Below the pieces are notes generated by a model. That model saw nothing but the letters and a program-made list of their open reading frames with translations. It did not search any database and was not told the origin of the DNA. The translations under genes were made by a program, and so were the position numbers. Below, piece after piece: positions 42,749-51,963 of a DNA stretch of 64,000 nt. The DNA is from JAVXTH01 sp036642795. Its GTDB lineage: Bacteria > Bacillota_I > Bacilli_A > Erysipelotrichales > Erysipelotrichaceae. Every line of letters begins with the position of its first letter. Position 1 is the first letter of the stretch. The stretch is taken from assembly GCA_036642795.1 (NCBI GenBank), contig JAVXTH010000002.1, positions 68,637 through 132,636 on the forward strand, given 5' to 3'.

Positions 42749-43528
42749 ATTTATTATATTATTTAACTCAACCAATTCATCTTCATTGAGGTATCTCCAA
42801 CCGCCTACGCCCATATCATCAAGCTCAATATTCATAACCCTAATGCGCTTCAAATCCCTCACAACATAACCAAGCGCTGAGCACATTCTCCGAATTTGTC
42901 GATTTAATCCCTCTGTTAAAATTAGATTGAAAGACTTTGGACCTATTTGTTCAATTAAACATGGTTTCGTCACCTGATATGAATTGCTAACCGGATTATA
43001 TATTTGAATTCCATTTCTCATCGCCTCTAAAAAAGCACAATCAATATTTTTATTCACACTTACAATATATTCTTTTTCATGCCCATTATTAGATCTTAAT
43101 ACTTTATTAACAATATCCCCATCATTTGTAATTAGAATCAACCCAGATGATTCTTTATCTAATCTACCAATTGGAAATACACGCAATGGATAATTTAAAA
43201 AATCTGTAATATTATCTTCCATTTCAGTATCCGTGGTGCAAGTAATACCGCATGGCTTATGCAAAGCAATATAAACCATTCTCTCTTCCGTTTCAATTTC
43301 TTGATGATCAACAACAACTAACTGATTAGGAAAAACTTTTGTGCCTATTTGTGCAATTATACCATCAATACTTACTTTTCCTTCTTCAATATAACGATCT
43401 GCTTCCCTTCTGGAGCAATAACCAGAACTAGCGATATATTTATTCAATCGAACAGACTGTTTCTCTTCATGTTTAATAATATCACTACCATTTACAATTT
43501 TCGAATCTATCTGATAGGCATGTCTCAT
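42734..43528 (-). CDS. rluF: RluF-like 23S rRNA / RNA pseudouridine synthase
   Basis: A 264-residue protein of the RsuA/RluB/E/F family. N-terminal S4 domain (about 28-70, RLNKYIASSGYCSRREADRY) followed by the catalytic domain with GRLDKESSGLILITNDGD near 138-155, where Asp of RLD is the catalytic residue, and LTEGLNRQIRRMCSALGY. RluF modifies 23S rRNA U2604 in E. coli; other members act on different sites, so the exact position is open. AAAGG stands 7 bases before the ATG. The extreme C-terminal codons overlap the palindromic element at 42668-42748. Confidence 0.87.
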   Translation of the reverse strand: MRHAYQIDSKIVNGSDIIKHEEKQSVRLNKYIASSGYCSRREADRYIEEGKVSIDGIIAQIGTKVFPNQLVVVDHQEIETEERMVYIALHKPCGITCTTDTEMEDNITDFLNYPLRVFPIGRLDKESSGLILITNDGDIVNKVLRSNNGHEKEYIVSVNKNIDCAFLEAMRNGIQIYNPVSNSYQVTKPCLIEQIGPKSFNLILTEGLNRQIRRMCSALGYVVRDLKRIRVMNIELDDMGVGGWRYLNEDELVELNNIINKTTL

Positions 43529-43747
43529 ATATTTACCTTTTATCTCTCTATATTTAAGAATATTATACCATAGATGCTATAGTAAAACGAAGGAATAACA
43601 ATTACAAAACACCACATAAATCACATTTATCCCTACACACTATAATATAATTATAATTATCAATCATAAAATATATTTAGATAACAATCCATAAACGTGT
43701 TACAATAATATCATAGCAATAAAACGAATACGATTGGTGGGTTGTTA

Positions 43748-46603
43748 ATGCAAAAAGAACAAACAAATTCTTTAGTCTTAAATAATCAAAATTCAAACGT
43801 TTTTGAAGAATTAAAAAGCTCTTTAGAAACTTGCCTTAGTTTTAATTTTAGTGTTGCTTTTATTAATTATGGTGGTTTACAATTATTTTTAAAAACATTT
43901 GACGAATTGAATAAAAATAATATTCATGGGAAAATAATCACATCTACTTATTTAAATTTCACTGAACCTAAAGCTCTAGGTAAACTGGATACGTTCGATA
44001 ACATTGATCTAAAAGTTTATAATGAAGTTCAATCAAAAGGCTTTCATTCAAAGGCCTATATTTTCGAATATGAAAATGAATATAAAATAATTATTGGTTC
44101 AAGCAATTTAACATGTAGTGCTTTAAAAAATAATATTGAATGGAACATCGAGGTAATATCAAAAAAAGACGATTTATTCTTAATTGATGTTTTAGATGAA
44201 TTCATGAGTTTATGGGATAATCTAAAACCTGTAACCCCTAGTTTTATAAATGAATACGACACTTTTATCCGATTATTAAAAGATCGAAATAAATTTAGCA
44301 AAAATGAGTATTTTAAATACAATGAAAATAGTAATGAAGAAATACCATATGATTTTGAAATAATCCCCAATTCAATGCAAGAACGTGCCATCACAAATTT
44401 GAATAAATTACGCAAATTTAAAGAGAATAAAGCTTTAGTTATAGCAGCAACTGCCACAGGTAAAACCTATATGAGTGCTTTAGATGTGAAACAATTTAAG
44501 CCCAAAAAAATGTTGTATATTGTTCATCGTGAAGAAATTCTACGTCATGCACAAAAATCTTATCAACGAGTTTTAGGAAGCAGCATTAAAACAGGAATTT
44601 TTATGGGCGGACAAAAAGATTTTGATGCCAAATATATATTTTCATCCATTCAGACTTTACAACGCAATTACGAAATGTTTGATCGCGATGAATTTGATTA
44701 TATTGTAGTCGATGAGGCTCACCATATTGGCGCTGAGACGTATCAAAGAGTATTACAGTATTTTACCCCTGATTTCTTATTAGGCATGACAGCAACCCCC
44801 GAACGCTCAGACAAGTATGATATATTCAATTTCTTTGACAATAATGTTGCAATCGAAGTAAGGTTGCATGAAGCAATGGAAGAAAACTTGGTTGTTCCGT
44901 TTCATTATTTTGGAATCGAAGATGTTTCTCAAGTAGATTATAATGGAGTCGATTTAAATGATATTGCAGCAATTGCAAAACAATTAAAAGTAGTTCAAAG
45001 AGTTGATTATATAATTGACCAAATGAATTTGTATGGCCATGATGGAGAAAAGCGAAAATGTTTGGCTTTCTGCATCAATATCGATCACGCAAAATTTATG
45101 TGCGATGAATTCAACAAACGTCATATTCCAAGTGCTTGTCTCACAGGTGAACATAGCGGTAAAGAACGAGCCAGCATATTAAAGCGTCTTGAAGATGAAG
45201 AAGATAAATTAGAAGTAATTTTCACAGTCGATATTTTTAATGAAGGTATCGACATCCCTTCTATCAACCTTGTACTAATGCTTCGTCCAACGCAATCAGC
45301 TATCATTTTTGTACAACAGTTAGGTAGAGGTCTTAGAAAATCAGTAGGCAAACAATATTTAACCGTTCTCGATTTTATCGGGAATTATAATCGCGCTTTT
45401 TTAATTGCCATTGCTCTAAAAGGAAGTCGTTATTATGATAAAGACAGTTTAAAGGTTTCGGTAGCTAATAATTTTTATAATATTCCTGGCGAAAGTTTTG
45501 TCCAATTAGATAGAATTAGTAAAAATCGCATTCTTAAACAACTCGAGCTAGAAAATTTTAATTCTTTCCGTTATTTAAAGGAAGAATATTTATCATTTAA
45601 GGCACTACTTAAAGGTAGAATTCCTTATCATTTAATGGATTATCTTTGTTATGAAGGCTCACCAAATCCAAATAAATTCATTAAATATTCTGGAACTTAT
45701 TTAAATTTTCTAGTTAAAGTAGAAAAAAGTAATCCTTTAAGTTTGCTCCTTTTAGATCAGCCTTATCAAAAGGCAATGAAGTATTTATCTGATATGTTAC
45801 CGTTAAAAAGGCCCTTTGAATACGCCATTCTTTTAGAACTATTAAAAGCTAAAGAGATGTCATTCAATGCTTGTAAAAACAGTATATTAAAATACATAAA
45901 TGATGTAGACGATGATAGTGTGCTTCACTCAATGGAATATTTAAATTTTAATTTCTACGATCAATCACAATCTAAATTGTGGACCAAAATGGTTAACTAT
46001 AATAAAAATAGTCTAACTCTTTCAAATGAAGCAAGAGCTTTTATGCTTGATAATAAAAAAGCAGATTATCTATTAGATACTCTACACTTTGGTTTGACAC
46101 AATACTCAAAATCATTTAAAGAAACAAATTACGGCATCCCTTTCTTTTGCTTATATGCAACTTATAGTATGCAAGAAGTCGCCTTATTAAGCAACATAAG
46201 AAAATGTCACTCTTCTTTTAGAGGAAGTGGTTTAATAACCAATAACAACGACTATTTCTTGTTTGTCGATTTACATAAAGATGCTGATATCAAAGCCTCC
46301 ATTAATTATAAAGATAAATTCTTCAATCGCAAATTTTTTCAATGGCAATCGCCAAATGCCACAAAACAAGATTCAATGCGAGGAAAGAACATCATCCACA
46401 ACGTTGATAGAAACATCAATTTACATTTATTTATTCGAAAGTTTAAAAAAGTTGATAATCTAATCCAGCCATATATTTATGTTGGCAAAATCAACACAAA
46501 TGAATATGACGGAAATCAACCAATTACGATTAAAGCAAGATTAGTTCATGAATTACCAAGCGAATTATATGAAGAGTTAACAAATAAAGTAAAAATCAAT
46601 TAG
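43748..46603 (+). CDS. PLD-like nuclease / SF2 helicase with DUF3427 C-terminus
   Basis: A 951-residue protein. N-terminal phospholipase-D-like domain (to about 160) with one HKD half-site, KGFHSKAYIFEY, followed by IGSSNLTCSAL; then an SF2 helicase with ATATGKTYMS (Walker A, about 230), VVDEAHHIGAETYQ (DEAH, about 325), GMTATPERSD, and QQLGRGLRKSVG (motif VI); the C-terminal 300 residues match the DUF3427 domain that follows such helicases. The start is the ATG at 43748, after GGTGGG. These proteins are frequent in defence islands and near Nudix or restriction genes; a role in DNA degradation or repair is an inference. Confidence 0.85.
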   Translation: MQKEQTNSLVLNNQNSNVFEELKSSLETCLSFNFSVAFINYGGLQLFLKTFDELNKNNIHGKIITSTYLNFTEPKALGKLDTFDNIDLKVYNEVQSKGFHSKAYIFEYENEYKIIIGSSNLTCSALKNNIEWNIEVISKKDDLFLIDVLDEFMSLWDNLKPVTPSFINEYDTFIRLLKDRNKFSKNEYFKYNENSNEEIPYDFEIIPNSMQERAITNLNKLRKFKENKALVIAATATGKTYMSALDVKQFKPKKMLYIVHREEILRHAQKSYQRVLGSSIKTGIFMGGQKDFDAKYIFSSIQTLQRNYEMFDRDEFDYIVVDEAHHIGAETYQRVLQYFTPDFLLGMTATPERSDKYDIFNFFDNNVAIEVRLHEAMEENLVVPFHYFGIEDVSQVDYNGVDLNDIAAIAKQLKVVQRVDYIIDQMNLYGHDGEKRKCLAFCINIDHAKFMCDEFNKRHIPSACLTGEHSGKERASILKRLEDEEDKLEVIFTVDIFNEGIDIPSINLVLMLRPTQSAIIFVQQLGRGLRKSVGKQYLTVLDFIGNYNRAFLIAIALKGSRYYDKDSLKVSVANNFYNIPGESFVQLDRISKNRILKQLELENFNSFRYLKEEYLSFKALLKGRIPYHLMDYLCYEGSPNPNKFIKYSGTYLNFLVKVEKSNPLSLLLLDQPYQKAMKYLSDMLPLKRPFEYAILLELLKAKEMSFNACKNSILKYINDVDDDSVLHSMEYLNFNFYDQSQSKLWTKMVNYNKNSLTLSNEARAFMLDNKKADYLLDTLHFGLTQYSKSFKETNYGIPFFCLYATYSMQEVALLSNIRKCHSSFRGSGLITNNNDYFLFVDLHKDADIKASINYKDKFFNRKFFQWQSPNATKQDSMRGKNIIHNVDRNINLHLFIRKFKKVDNLIQPYIYVGKINTNEYDGNQPITIKARLVHELPSELYEELTNKVKIN

Positions 46604-46619
46604 TCAAAGTCAAAATAAT

Positions 46620-47012
46620 TTATTGATATTCTTTTTGTGTTGCTTGCATTACTTTTATATCTGCTGGCACCCATTTAATATCTTCAATATCCGTATCAAT
46701 ATCAATCCACTTTATTGCCATATGATCATGTAAAATAATATTTGATGCTTCAAGTGAACACATATAACACTTCATATTGAGAATGAATTTTTCATATTCA
46801 TGATACACCGTAATTAAATGCTTGCCCACCGTAATTTTAATTTCCAATTCCTCTTTAATTTCCCTTTTTAATGCTGTTTCATCATTTTCATTTAATTCAA
46901 TTTTCCCACCGGGAAATTCCCACAAACCGGCAAAGTCTCCCTTTAATCTTTGCGCGATAAGAATTTTATCATCTTTTTTTATTACCGCAGCGACAACATT
47001 AACTATTTTCAT
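46620..47012 (-). CDS. Nudix hydrolase (MutT/CTG-type)
   Basis: A 130-residue Nudix enzyme of the MutT type. Motif: GGKIELNENDETALKREI continuing KEELEI, giving G-x5-E-x7-RE-x2-EE; the usual Gly in the last position (EELGI) is Glu here. N-terminal MKIVNVVAAVIKKDDKILIAQR and the WEFPGGK run are typical of MutT-like oxidised-nucleotide hydrolases. It hydrolyses nucleoside diphosphate-linked X, probably a damaged or modified dNTP. Its stop is 16 bases from the stop of the convergent helicase. DUF3427 helicases and Nudix proteins are often neighbours or fused, so a link is plausible. Confidence 0.85.
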   Translation of the reverse strand: MKIVNVVAAVIKKDDKILIAQRLKGDFAGLWEFPGGKIELNENDETALKREIKEELEIKITVGKHLITVYHEYEKFILNMKCYMCSLEASNIILHDHMAIKWIDIDTDIEDIKWVPADIKVMQATQKEYQ

Positions 47013-47109
47013 AAATTACACCCTTTCAAATCAAATCATACAAATGAATCACCTATGATAATATTATATCATGGAGATAAATAAAGTAACCTACCTTATA
47101 TCAAATCAT

Positions 47110-48030
47110 TCATTTCTGAATATCATATGTTTGTTTTACCATTCTAATAAACCATAGCGAATCATCCGATAAAATTTCTTTTTTCCTTTTAATCCAAACA
47201 AGCGTTTTATCATAATCTAAATCATTAAGTTGTCTTGACATAATATTGCATTTCTTTAATTCATTTATTTGCCATTTATTTCCTAAAAAATACGCATCAC
47301 TATAATTTGTTGTCGTAATAATTGCATGATAGTTATTTACCGTTATGATTCTATTTTTTTTATTGAAATAGTTATATATCACTTCCGTATTAAGACATTG
47401 AAAATCAAAGAAATCCGATGGTAATTTAACAATAGGATAATCACTTAACGCATCTTTCGAAATGTTTTTTTTCTGAAGCAAAGGATGATTTTCTTTAACG
47501 TGAATATAGGTATTGCTACGATCAAGAACGAAACTTTCCAACCCTTTTAATTCAATTATTTTATTTAAATTACTTAATTGTTTCGTTGCCACTACTAGCA
47601 ATCCAATTTCCGATTCTAATTCTTCTACATTTTTTATTGCTTGCTCGACCGTAGTTTCAAGTAGTTTAATTGAAACATGCTTTGCGAGTGTAAAATCGCA
47701 ATATTTTTTCATCATATCATCTTCCATAATAATATTTGCTAACGAAACGTTTAGAGAATTATATGTTTCGCCTTTTGGCGTTTCTTTCATTAACTCAATT
47801 CCCTCAATTTGAGCAAGAATCGACTTAGCATAGGTATATAAAAGTTCCCCTTCTTTTGTTAAAGTTATTCCTCGATTATTACGAATTAAAAGTTCTCTCC
47901 CCACTTCTTCTTCTAACGCTTTCATTGTCTTACTTACGTTTGGTTGAGAAATATATAATGCTTCTGCTGCTTTATTAATACTCTTTTGTTTTACCACTTC
48001 AACAAAGCACTTCAAATTTGCAATTTTCAT
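47110..48030 (-). CDS. LysR-family transcriptional regulator
   Basis: A 306-residue LysR regulator: N-terminal winged helix (about 1-60, KINKAA-like segment SINKAAEALYISQPNVSKTM) and a periplasmic-binding-like effector domain from about 88. It has a normal length. LysR genes normally face their target gene; here both neighbours are on the same or converging strands, so no target is evident. Upstream ribosome site is weak (GGGATG). The protein's end (ILSDDSLWFIRMVKQTYD) is of interest because a short similar DDSL stretch appears in the non-coding region at about 48290. Confidence 0.88.
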   Translation of the reverse strand: MKIANLKCFVEVVKQKSINKAAEALYISQPNVSKTMKALEEEVGRELLIRNNRGITLTKEGELLYTYAKSILAQIEGIELMKETPKGETYNSLNVSLANIIMEDDMMKKYCDFTLAKHVSIKLLETTVEQAIKNVEELESEIGLLVVATKQLSNLNKIIELKGLESFVLDRSNTYIHVKENHPLLQKKNISKDALSDYPIVKLPSDFFDFQCLNTEVIYNYFNKKNRIITVNNYHAIITTTNYSDAYFLGNKWQINELKKCNIMSRQLNDLDYDKTLVWIKRKKEILSDDSLWFIRMVKQTYDIQK

Positions 48031-48318
48031 AAATTATAATCATCCCATCTAATTTTACGTACCAATTATAACACCATTTTATTCATTTTAACTTAATAAT
48101 TATTAATAATTCATTCACTCGTTCTTTCTAGTAAATTTATAAACAAAATCTGCTCCATTTATTCAGAACAGATTTAAGTTTACCAATTTTGTTGCTTGTT
48201 TTATAGTTCATACATCCGTTTGTCAATAAAATTAGTTTTCCACAGTGCTAGATACATCCCACCGCTAACCTTTTCTACGTGTTAATAAATCAACAGCGAA
48301 TCATCCAGCTTCACTTCA
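48031..48318. other. Gene-poor interval with a possible remnant and a hairpin
   Basis: No complete gene. A minus-strand frame at about 48212-48312 can be read with one stop inside as KLDDSLLIY then HVEKVSGGMYLALWKT and NFIDKRMYEL, too short to identify. A stem-loop at 48147-48174 may terminate the upstream DUF2075 operon. The rest is AT-rich filler. Confidence 0.4.
48146..48174 (-). terminator. Possible terminator of the MazG-HNH-MazG-DUF2075 operon
   Basis: Stem AATCTGCTC/GAACAGATT (8 of 9 pairs plus one G-T), loop of 10, followed on the minus strand by TTGTTT. It lies about 145 bases after the DUF2075 stop at 48319. Confidence 0.5.
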
Positions 48319-50175
48319 TCATTTCAAACACTTCTTTAAATATTCAGATAATTTTTTATCAACACAATAAATATAACAACCTTTTTGACCCCTTGTTAGA
48401 AGTGTTCGATAAGTATTCTTAATAATTCGATCCGCTACATCAAGTGCTTGGTTTGGATCCCGTTTATATAACTGCTTTATTCCTTTTAGCGATTGGTCTG
48501 TTTTCGCCCGCTTTGTAAAGTCCGTTACAATATGATCGTTTTCATAACGTAAATCCTCGCCAATGATAACACCAACATAATCAAATTCTAAGCCTTGTGC
48601 TGTATGAATACAACCGATTGAATCAATCGAATCACCATCAATTGCCCATGTATTCGTCTTAGAAAAATTCCATTTCATTTCAAAATCCGTATGTTCAATT
48701 TGCACATCTTTAAATGATTCATCTTTTTTACTGATCCAATCCCAACAATAACCAGCTAACATTCTCGCTTTATTATTAATCTTATTTTTTTCTTTAATCA
48801 ATTCATAAATGAAAGAAGGATCATCGATAATTCGAATATCATAATCGATATCAGCTGAAAAATTAGCGGTTTCTTCAATATTCAAAACATGATCGATCCA
48901 AGCTAAATATCCATCACTTCCATTGCATCTAAATTGAGATGATAGTTTATCAATTGTAACTTCCGCATTGTAAAAATTCGCCCATTTAATAATTTCTGCC
49001 GTACTACCAATATCTTTAATTGTAACTTGTTGATGATCATCAACAAAGAAAATTGATAATTTTGCAGCATTGACTAATTCCTTAATCTGATTTTCACCTA
49101 AATTAGCGAATAACCCTGATTTTTCATTTAAGCGATGCGCTTCATCAACGATTAAACAATCAAAATCACTACTTTCACATTCCGTAAAACTACCCGAGCC
49201 TTTAAACAAATTATCAACTTGTGCTTTACGATATTTACCATTTGTTAATTTCTTTTGATATACCGCCCGCGGTGCTGCATTCTTTGTAATGTACATCGTA
49301 TTTTGATCTAGCCCCATAATACTTGATAACATATTGATTGCTAAAACCGATTTACCAGTACCTGGACCACCTTGAATAATATAGACTTGCTTCTTATAAT
49401 CCTTTTGTCTAGCTAAAGTTAAAGCCCGTTCAAAAACGACCTGTTGTTCATCAATAAGAATGAATTCTGGATTACCTTCAAGCATACTTTCAATGTTATC
49501 TTGCAACGCTTTACTAGGCTTAATTCTACCATTTTCAATTCTATATAATACATTACCGTTCCCTTTTTTAATATACTTAGAAATAAAACTTCTTAGTTTT
49601 AGTACATCGCCTCTAGTAAACACTGGCGCTTTTTCTATATAATAATCATAACAATCTGCAATCAGATCATCATTTTCTTTTAATCTATAATTGTGTAAAT
49701 AAGCACATGGCTCCAAATTGATTTTATATTTTCTTACATCCTCATTATAATCATGAATTAAACTAGCATAAGACCATGCTTGATAAGATGGATGAACCGT
49801 ATCCACCAATCTTCCTTGTAAGCGTGTTTTAACAATCGCTTCTGTATTATCAACTTTCAATACACTATCCCATTGTTTTAATTCAATAATAACCGCATGT
49901 TCCGTGCCTTCATTATCTTCTCCACTAACAATAAAATCAACTCGTTTACTACTATTAGGAATTTTGTATTCAATCGCAATATTACAATCATCTGGAATTG
50001 CTTGATCAACTAATACTTTATGCATATATTCCATTGAATTCATCCAGGATCTTCTTTCATTTTCACCCGTATGCCTATGTAATTTCTCATATACTAAACG
50101 ATCAATTTTTCCTTCAATTTCATCATTCACAACATCCTGCAAAAAATGTTGCTTTGTCTCTTGATATACTAGCAT
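48319..50175 (-). CDS. DUF2075 nuclease-helicase, last gene of the candidate defence operon
   Basis: A 618-residue protein in two parts. N-terminus (to about 120) has a PD-(D/E)XK-like nuclease site: RVDFIVSGEDNEG then HAVIIELKQWD, where D-x(n)-ELK are the expected acidic and lysine residues. The rest is the DUF2075 P-loop helicase, with QGGPGTGKSVLAIN near 270, LIVDEAHRLNEK (DEAH) near 345, and a C-terminal TYRTLLTRGQKGCYIYC motif. DUF2075 proteins resemble group 3 Schlafen helicases and often occur in defence islands. The start is the ATG at 50175, as the GTG three codons earlier is part of the ribosome site AGAGGTG. It follows the second MazG gene by 15 bases. Confidence 0.85.
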   Translation of the reverse strand: MLVYQETKQHFLQDVVNDEIEGKIDRLVYEKLHRHTGENERRSWMNSMEYMHKVLVDQAIPDDCNIAIEYKIPNSSKRVDFIVSGEDNEGTEHAVIIELKQWDSVLKVDNTEAIVKTRLQGRLVDTVHPSYQAWSYASLIHDYNEDVRKYKINLEPCAYLHNYRLKENDDLIADCYDYYIEKAPVFTRGDVLKLRSFISKYIKKGNGNVLYRIENGRIKPSKALQDNIESMLEGNPEFILIDEQQVVFERALTLARQKDYKKQVYIIQGGPGTGKSVLAINMLSSIMGLDQNTMYITKNAAPRAVYQKKLTNGKYRKAQVDNLFKGSGSFTECESSDFDCLIVDEAHRLNEKSGLFANLGENQIKELVNAAKLSIFFVDDHQQVTIKDIGSTAEIIKWANFYNAEVTIDKLSSQFRCNGSDGYLAWIDHVLNIEETANFSADIDYDIRIIDDPSFIYELIKEKNKINNKARMLAGYCWDWISKKDESFKDVQIEHTDFEMKWNFSKTNTWAIDGDSIDSIGCIHTAQGLEFDYVGVIIGEDLRYENDHIVTDFTKRAKTDQSLKGIKQLYKRDPNQALDVADRIIKNTYRTLLTRGQKGCYIYCVDKKLSEYLKKCLK

Positions 50176-50190
50176 GTTAAGCACCTCTTA

Positions 50191-50505
50191 TTATAGTTTG
50201 TTATATTTACTACTAGTTCCTTTTGCCTTATCAATTGGATACTTTTCAGCATTCTTTTCAAGCTTATCTAAAACAATATCTTCGATTCTAACATCAAGCT
50301 TATCCGCCAATAAAATACAATAATTTACAACATCAGCAAGTTCATCACAAACATCCTTCTTATTATATTCATTATTCCATTGGAAACATTCCAAAAGCTC
50401 TCCTGCTTCAATTACAATGCTTTTAGCAAGGTTTTCAGGAGCATGAAATTGATCCCAATCCCGTTCATTATTAAACTTAATTATTTTCTCTGTTATTTCT
50501 TTCAT
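50191..50505 (-). CDS. MazG-like nucleotide pyrophosphohydrolase (RS21-C6/iMazG type)
   Basis: A 104-residue all-alpha NTP pyrophosphohydrolase. Acidic metal ligands appear as SIVIEAGELLECFQW (E-x2-E pair) and DVCDELADVVNYCILLAD (ExxD), the canonical arrangement of the family. Members hydrolyse dNTPs or modified nucleotides to the monophosphate and pyrophosphate. The start is the ATG at 50505, after GAGGTG; the upstream ATGs precede that site. Third gene of the operon, 45 bases after the HNH gene and 15 before DUF2075. A dNTP-depleting role is attractive but untested. Confidence 0.85.
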   Translation of the reverse strand: MKEITEKIIKFNNERDWDQFHAPENLAKSIVIEAGELLECFQWNNEYNKKDVCDELADVVNYCILLADKLDVRIEDIVLDKLEKNAEKYPIDKAKGTSSKYNKL

Positions 50506-50550
50506 AAACATCACCTCATCCATTATAACATCTTAGTGAATAAATATTAA

Positions 50551-51516
50551 TTATAATCGCATTGCCATATAAAACTTATTAACATAATCATTTTTAATCG
50601 CCATTTCCAACTCTCTTTTATAATTTACTTCTTTCATTTCAGCTACTAATTCTTTATTACGTTTTTCTAATCGTTTAATATCCTCTTTACTTGGTAGATT
50701 ATTATTCTTTGAAGAATTATTTCGTCTAGAAGTAATAACCAAATTCCAAATATCATCACTATACATAAAAGACCATGGAATAACATGATCTATACTGATG
50801 TCATTCTTTTCTAATAATTCGCCAGTATAAAAATCAATCGGGTTATCAATATCAAAATATTCTAGCAATAAATTTTTATATTTTGTTAAACTATTTCGCT
50901 GTAACTTAGAATTTGAAATACCTTTAACTTTATTCGCAATTCTTGGTGCATTATTAAATTGTTCCAATAATTGTGCCCAACGATAATTTAATAACTGAGA
51001 TAAAACAAAAGCATATTCTTTGATCTGTAAGACAGCTTGCTTGGTGAATGTAACGCACATGTTATCACGATCTAATTGGTATAACTTATATTCCTTACCA
51101 TTGGCAATCATAAAGCGCCAACTAACATCCGTTTTTAATGTTTTTGCAATCCGATTCACACTTACTTTATATGTCTTTTGCTTACTTAATACTTCCACTT
51201 TCGCATAATCAAACCAAACCGGTATATTTGATTGATTGCTTAGTTTAAAAGCCTCGATACATTTTTCTGTCTCTTGTAAAATAATTGGTTTTTTAAGCAC
51301 ATTAGGACCTTGTTTCAAATTAAAAAAGAACGTTTGATTCCAATAATACTTCAACATATTTTCTGCAATGTCATAAAATTGAATTTTGTTCTCAGCTTTA
51401 ACATCATCGATCATTGAAACTAATTCAATCAATGCCCTACCCCAAGCTAATTTATAAGTATTATCATTACTCATATTTTCAATAATATAGAACCATTCTT
51501 TCAGATATGTATTCAT
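50551..51516 (-). CDS. HNH endonuclease-domain protein
   Basis: A 321-residue protein whose C-terminal third carries an HNH nuclease: DFYTGELLEKNDISIDHVIPW with catalytic His in DHVIPW at about 243, then DDIWNLVITSRRNNSSKNNNLPS near 254-276. The first 220 residues are helical without a recognised domain and contain LKTDVSWRFMIANGKEYKLY, perhaps a recognition module. The DHVIPWSF and SKNNNLP wording also occurs in Cas9-like and other HNH enzymes. Its ATG overlaps the stop of the preceding MazG-like gene (ATGA). It could cut foreign or modified DNA. No methylase is nearby. Confidence 0.83.
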   Translation of the reverse strand: MNTYLKEWFYIIENMSNDNTYKLAWGRALIELVSMIDDVKAENKIQFYDIAENMLKYYWNQTFFFNLKQGPNVLKKPIILQETEKCIEAFKLSNQSNIPVWFDYAKVEVLSKQKTYKVSVNRIAKTLKTDVSWRFMIANGKEYKLYQLDRDNMCVTFTKQAVLQIKEYAFVLSQLLNYRWAQLLEQFNNAPRIANKVKGISNSKLQRNSLTKYKNLLLEYFDIDNPIDFYTGELLEKNDISIDHVIPWSFMYSDDIWNLVITSRRNNSSKNNNLPSKEDIKRLEKRNKELVAEMKEVNYKRELEMAIKNDYVNKFYMAMRL

Positions 51517-51848
51517 TTAGAGTCCTCAACATATTCTAAAAGCAATTTACGATCAAAGCCCCCATTTTTATTTTTTTTAGTTTGCTTTTTTAACACAACT
51601 TCCTCATGATTAATTTGATATACTTTCTCGATAGATTCAACAATTTCTAAGACATCTGCAAGTTCACCAATAATATCTTTTTTATTATCAGCTTCTTTCA
51701 CTTCACAACTCTCTTCCATTAGTTTTTCTTTTAACTTTAAAATAAAAGCTTGCTCATCCAAAACAAACGTTGAACAAGTTTTATGATCCGCCCTTATGAT
51801 TTCTGGAATATTATCTCTTACCAATTTATTATAAATAATCTTTGTCAT
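51513..51848 (-). CDS. MazG-family (phosphoribosyl-ATP-PPase-like) pyrophosphohydrolase
   Basis: A 111-residue protein of the all-alpha NTP-PPase fold: begins IYNKLVRDNIPEII, a start typical of phosphoribosyl-ATP pyrophosphohydrolase-like MazG proteins, then EKLMEESCEVKEADNKKDI and GELADVLEIVESIEKV, giving the ExxxE and ExxD metal ligands. It is the first gene of a four-gene operon and a second, non-identical MazG follows two genes later, so two nucleotide hydrolases are made together with two nucleases. GAGGTAG precedes the ATG. A histidine-biosynthesis role is unlikely because no his genes lie here. Confidence 0.83.
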   Translation of the reverse strand: MTKIIYNKLVRDNIPEIIRADHKTCSTFVLDEQAFILKLKEKLMEESCEVKEADNKKDIIGELADVLEIVESIEKVYQINHEEVVLKKQTKKNKNGGFDRKLLLEYVEDSK

Positions 51849-51963
51849 ATTCTCTACCTCACTGTATACATTTTACCACCAAATCAATTATAATCCATTA
51901 CATTCATCTTTGTTTAAGCCAACATACTTAGAATTATCATTTTAGCTCTCAGACCTAATCGAT

